Positions 5,418 through 5,540 of a DNA stretch of 5,540 bases are shown here, piece by piece. The notes under the pieces are model-generated. The model saw only the letters and a list, made by a program, of their open reading frames with translations, was not told the DNA's origin and made no database searches. The position numbers and the translations under genes are program-made. How positions within the stretch are numbered: the first letter of the stretch is position 1; each line of letters opens with the position of its first letter. This DNA is from an uncultured Flavobacteriales bacterium (GTDB taxonomy: Bacteria > Bacteroidota > Bacteroidia > Flavobacteriales > UBA7430). Where the stretch lies: NCBI GenBank assembly GCA_913041775.1, contig CAJWJW010000100.1:1-5540 (forward strand), given 5' to 3'.

Positions 5418-5540
5418 TTAGTTCTTATCTAATTTCTCGTAGACAGAATTATTCGATCTATACTCGGGTACTAATTTTTTTAGTAGACTCACTATCTCAA
5501 TATTGTCAACCTGACTATTTGCGGTACAAATACCTTCAAT
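5418..5540 (-). CDS. C-terminal end of a probable polysaccharide nucleoside-diphosphate-sugar dehydratase/epimerase (CapD/WbpM/PglF-like), partial
   Basis: The minus strand is open from the right edge (5540) to a TAA at 5420-5418, giving 40 residues of the 3' end of a gene whose start lies outside the window. The visible part reads IEIVSLLKKLVPEYRSNNSV, then YEKLDKN. The LVPEY.SNNS.YEKLD ending is, from memory, typical of the cytoplasmic C-terminus of Bacteroidota membrane-bound UDP-sugar 4,6-dehydratases of the CapD/WbpM family. No catalytic motif is in the window, so the family call rests on this tail and on the sugar-gene neighbours. The frame is certainly coding-like, with codon use similar to the next gene. 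Confidence 0.6.
   Translation of the reverse strand: MEGICTANSQVDNIEIVSLLKKLVPEYRSNNSVYEKLDKN

Overview
The window looks like chromosomal DNA from a Bacteroidota bacterium, most likely a marine-type member of the Flavobacteriaceae. This rests on the AT-rich composition (roughly 38-40% GC outside the far left), the absence of Shine-Dalgarno-like sites before the genes, the flavobacterial flavour of the proteins, and intergenic REP-like hairpins of a type common in this phylum. Every supported gene is on the minus strand, so transcription runs from right to left.

Layout in transcription order. (1) 5540-5418: the last 40 codons of a gene resembling the C-terminus of a membrane nucleoside-diphosphate-sugar dehydratase/epimerase (CapD/WbpM/PglF type). 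(2) 5405-4983: a small HxGH nucleotidylyltransferase (140 aa), 12 bp behind it and probably co-transcribed. (3) 4983-4913: a hairpin over the stop codon and then a strong symmetric terminator. (4) 4912-4702: a non-coding stretch with three REP-like hairpins, two of them in tandem. (5) 4701-2809: complete acetyl-CoA synthetase acs (630 aa). (6) 2808-2630: a structured spacer with an AAAAGGTC repeat, a long inverted repeat and a fourth REP-like hairpin abutting a nine-T tract, which makes a convincing terminator 12 bases before the next start codon. (7) 2629-2048 and 2051-1089: wlbB and wlbA, overlapping by ATGA; these are the acetyltransferase and 3-dehydrogenase of UDP-2,3-diacetamido-2,3-dideoxyuronic acid synthesis. 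(8) 1088-865: a spacer with no gene seen. (9) 864-1: the first 288 codons of homodimeric class II glycyl-tRNA synthetase, running off the left edge.

The sugar genes at both ends of the middle block (dehydratase-like, nucleotidylyltransferase, wlbB, wlbA) mark the edge of a surface-polysaccharide (O-antigen or capsule) locus. WlbA oxidises C3 of UDP-GlcNAcA, an aminotransferase (WlbC/WbpE, not in the window) adds the amine, and WlbB acetylates it with acetyl-CoA. acs sits inside this block. It makes acetyl-CoA, the donor WlbB uses, but a direct metabolic link is only inference.

The most interesting non-coding signal is the set of four REP-like elements. Their outer stems differ in sequence but keep pairing through compensatory changes. 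Two longer copies bracket acs as direct repeats, and one has become the stem of an apparent terminator just before wlbB. No clear new multi-gene system was found.
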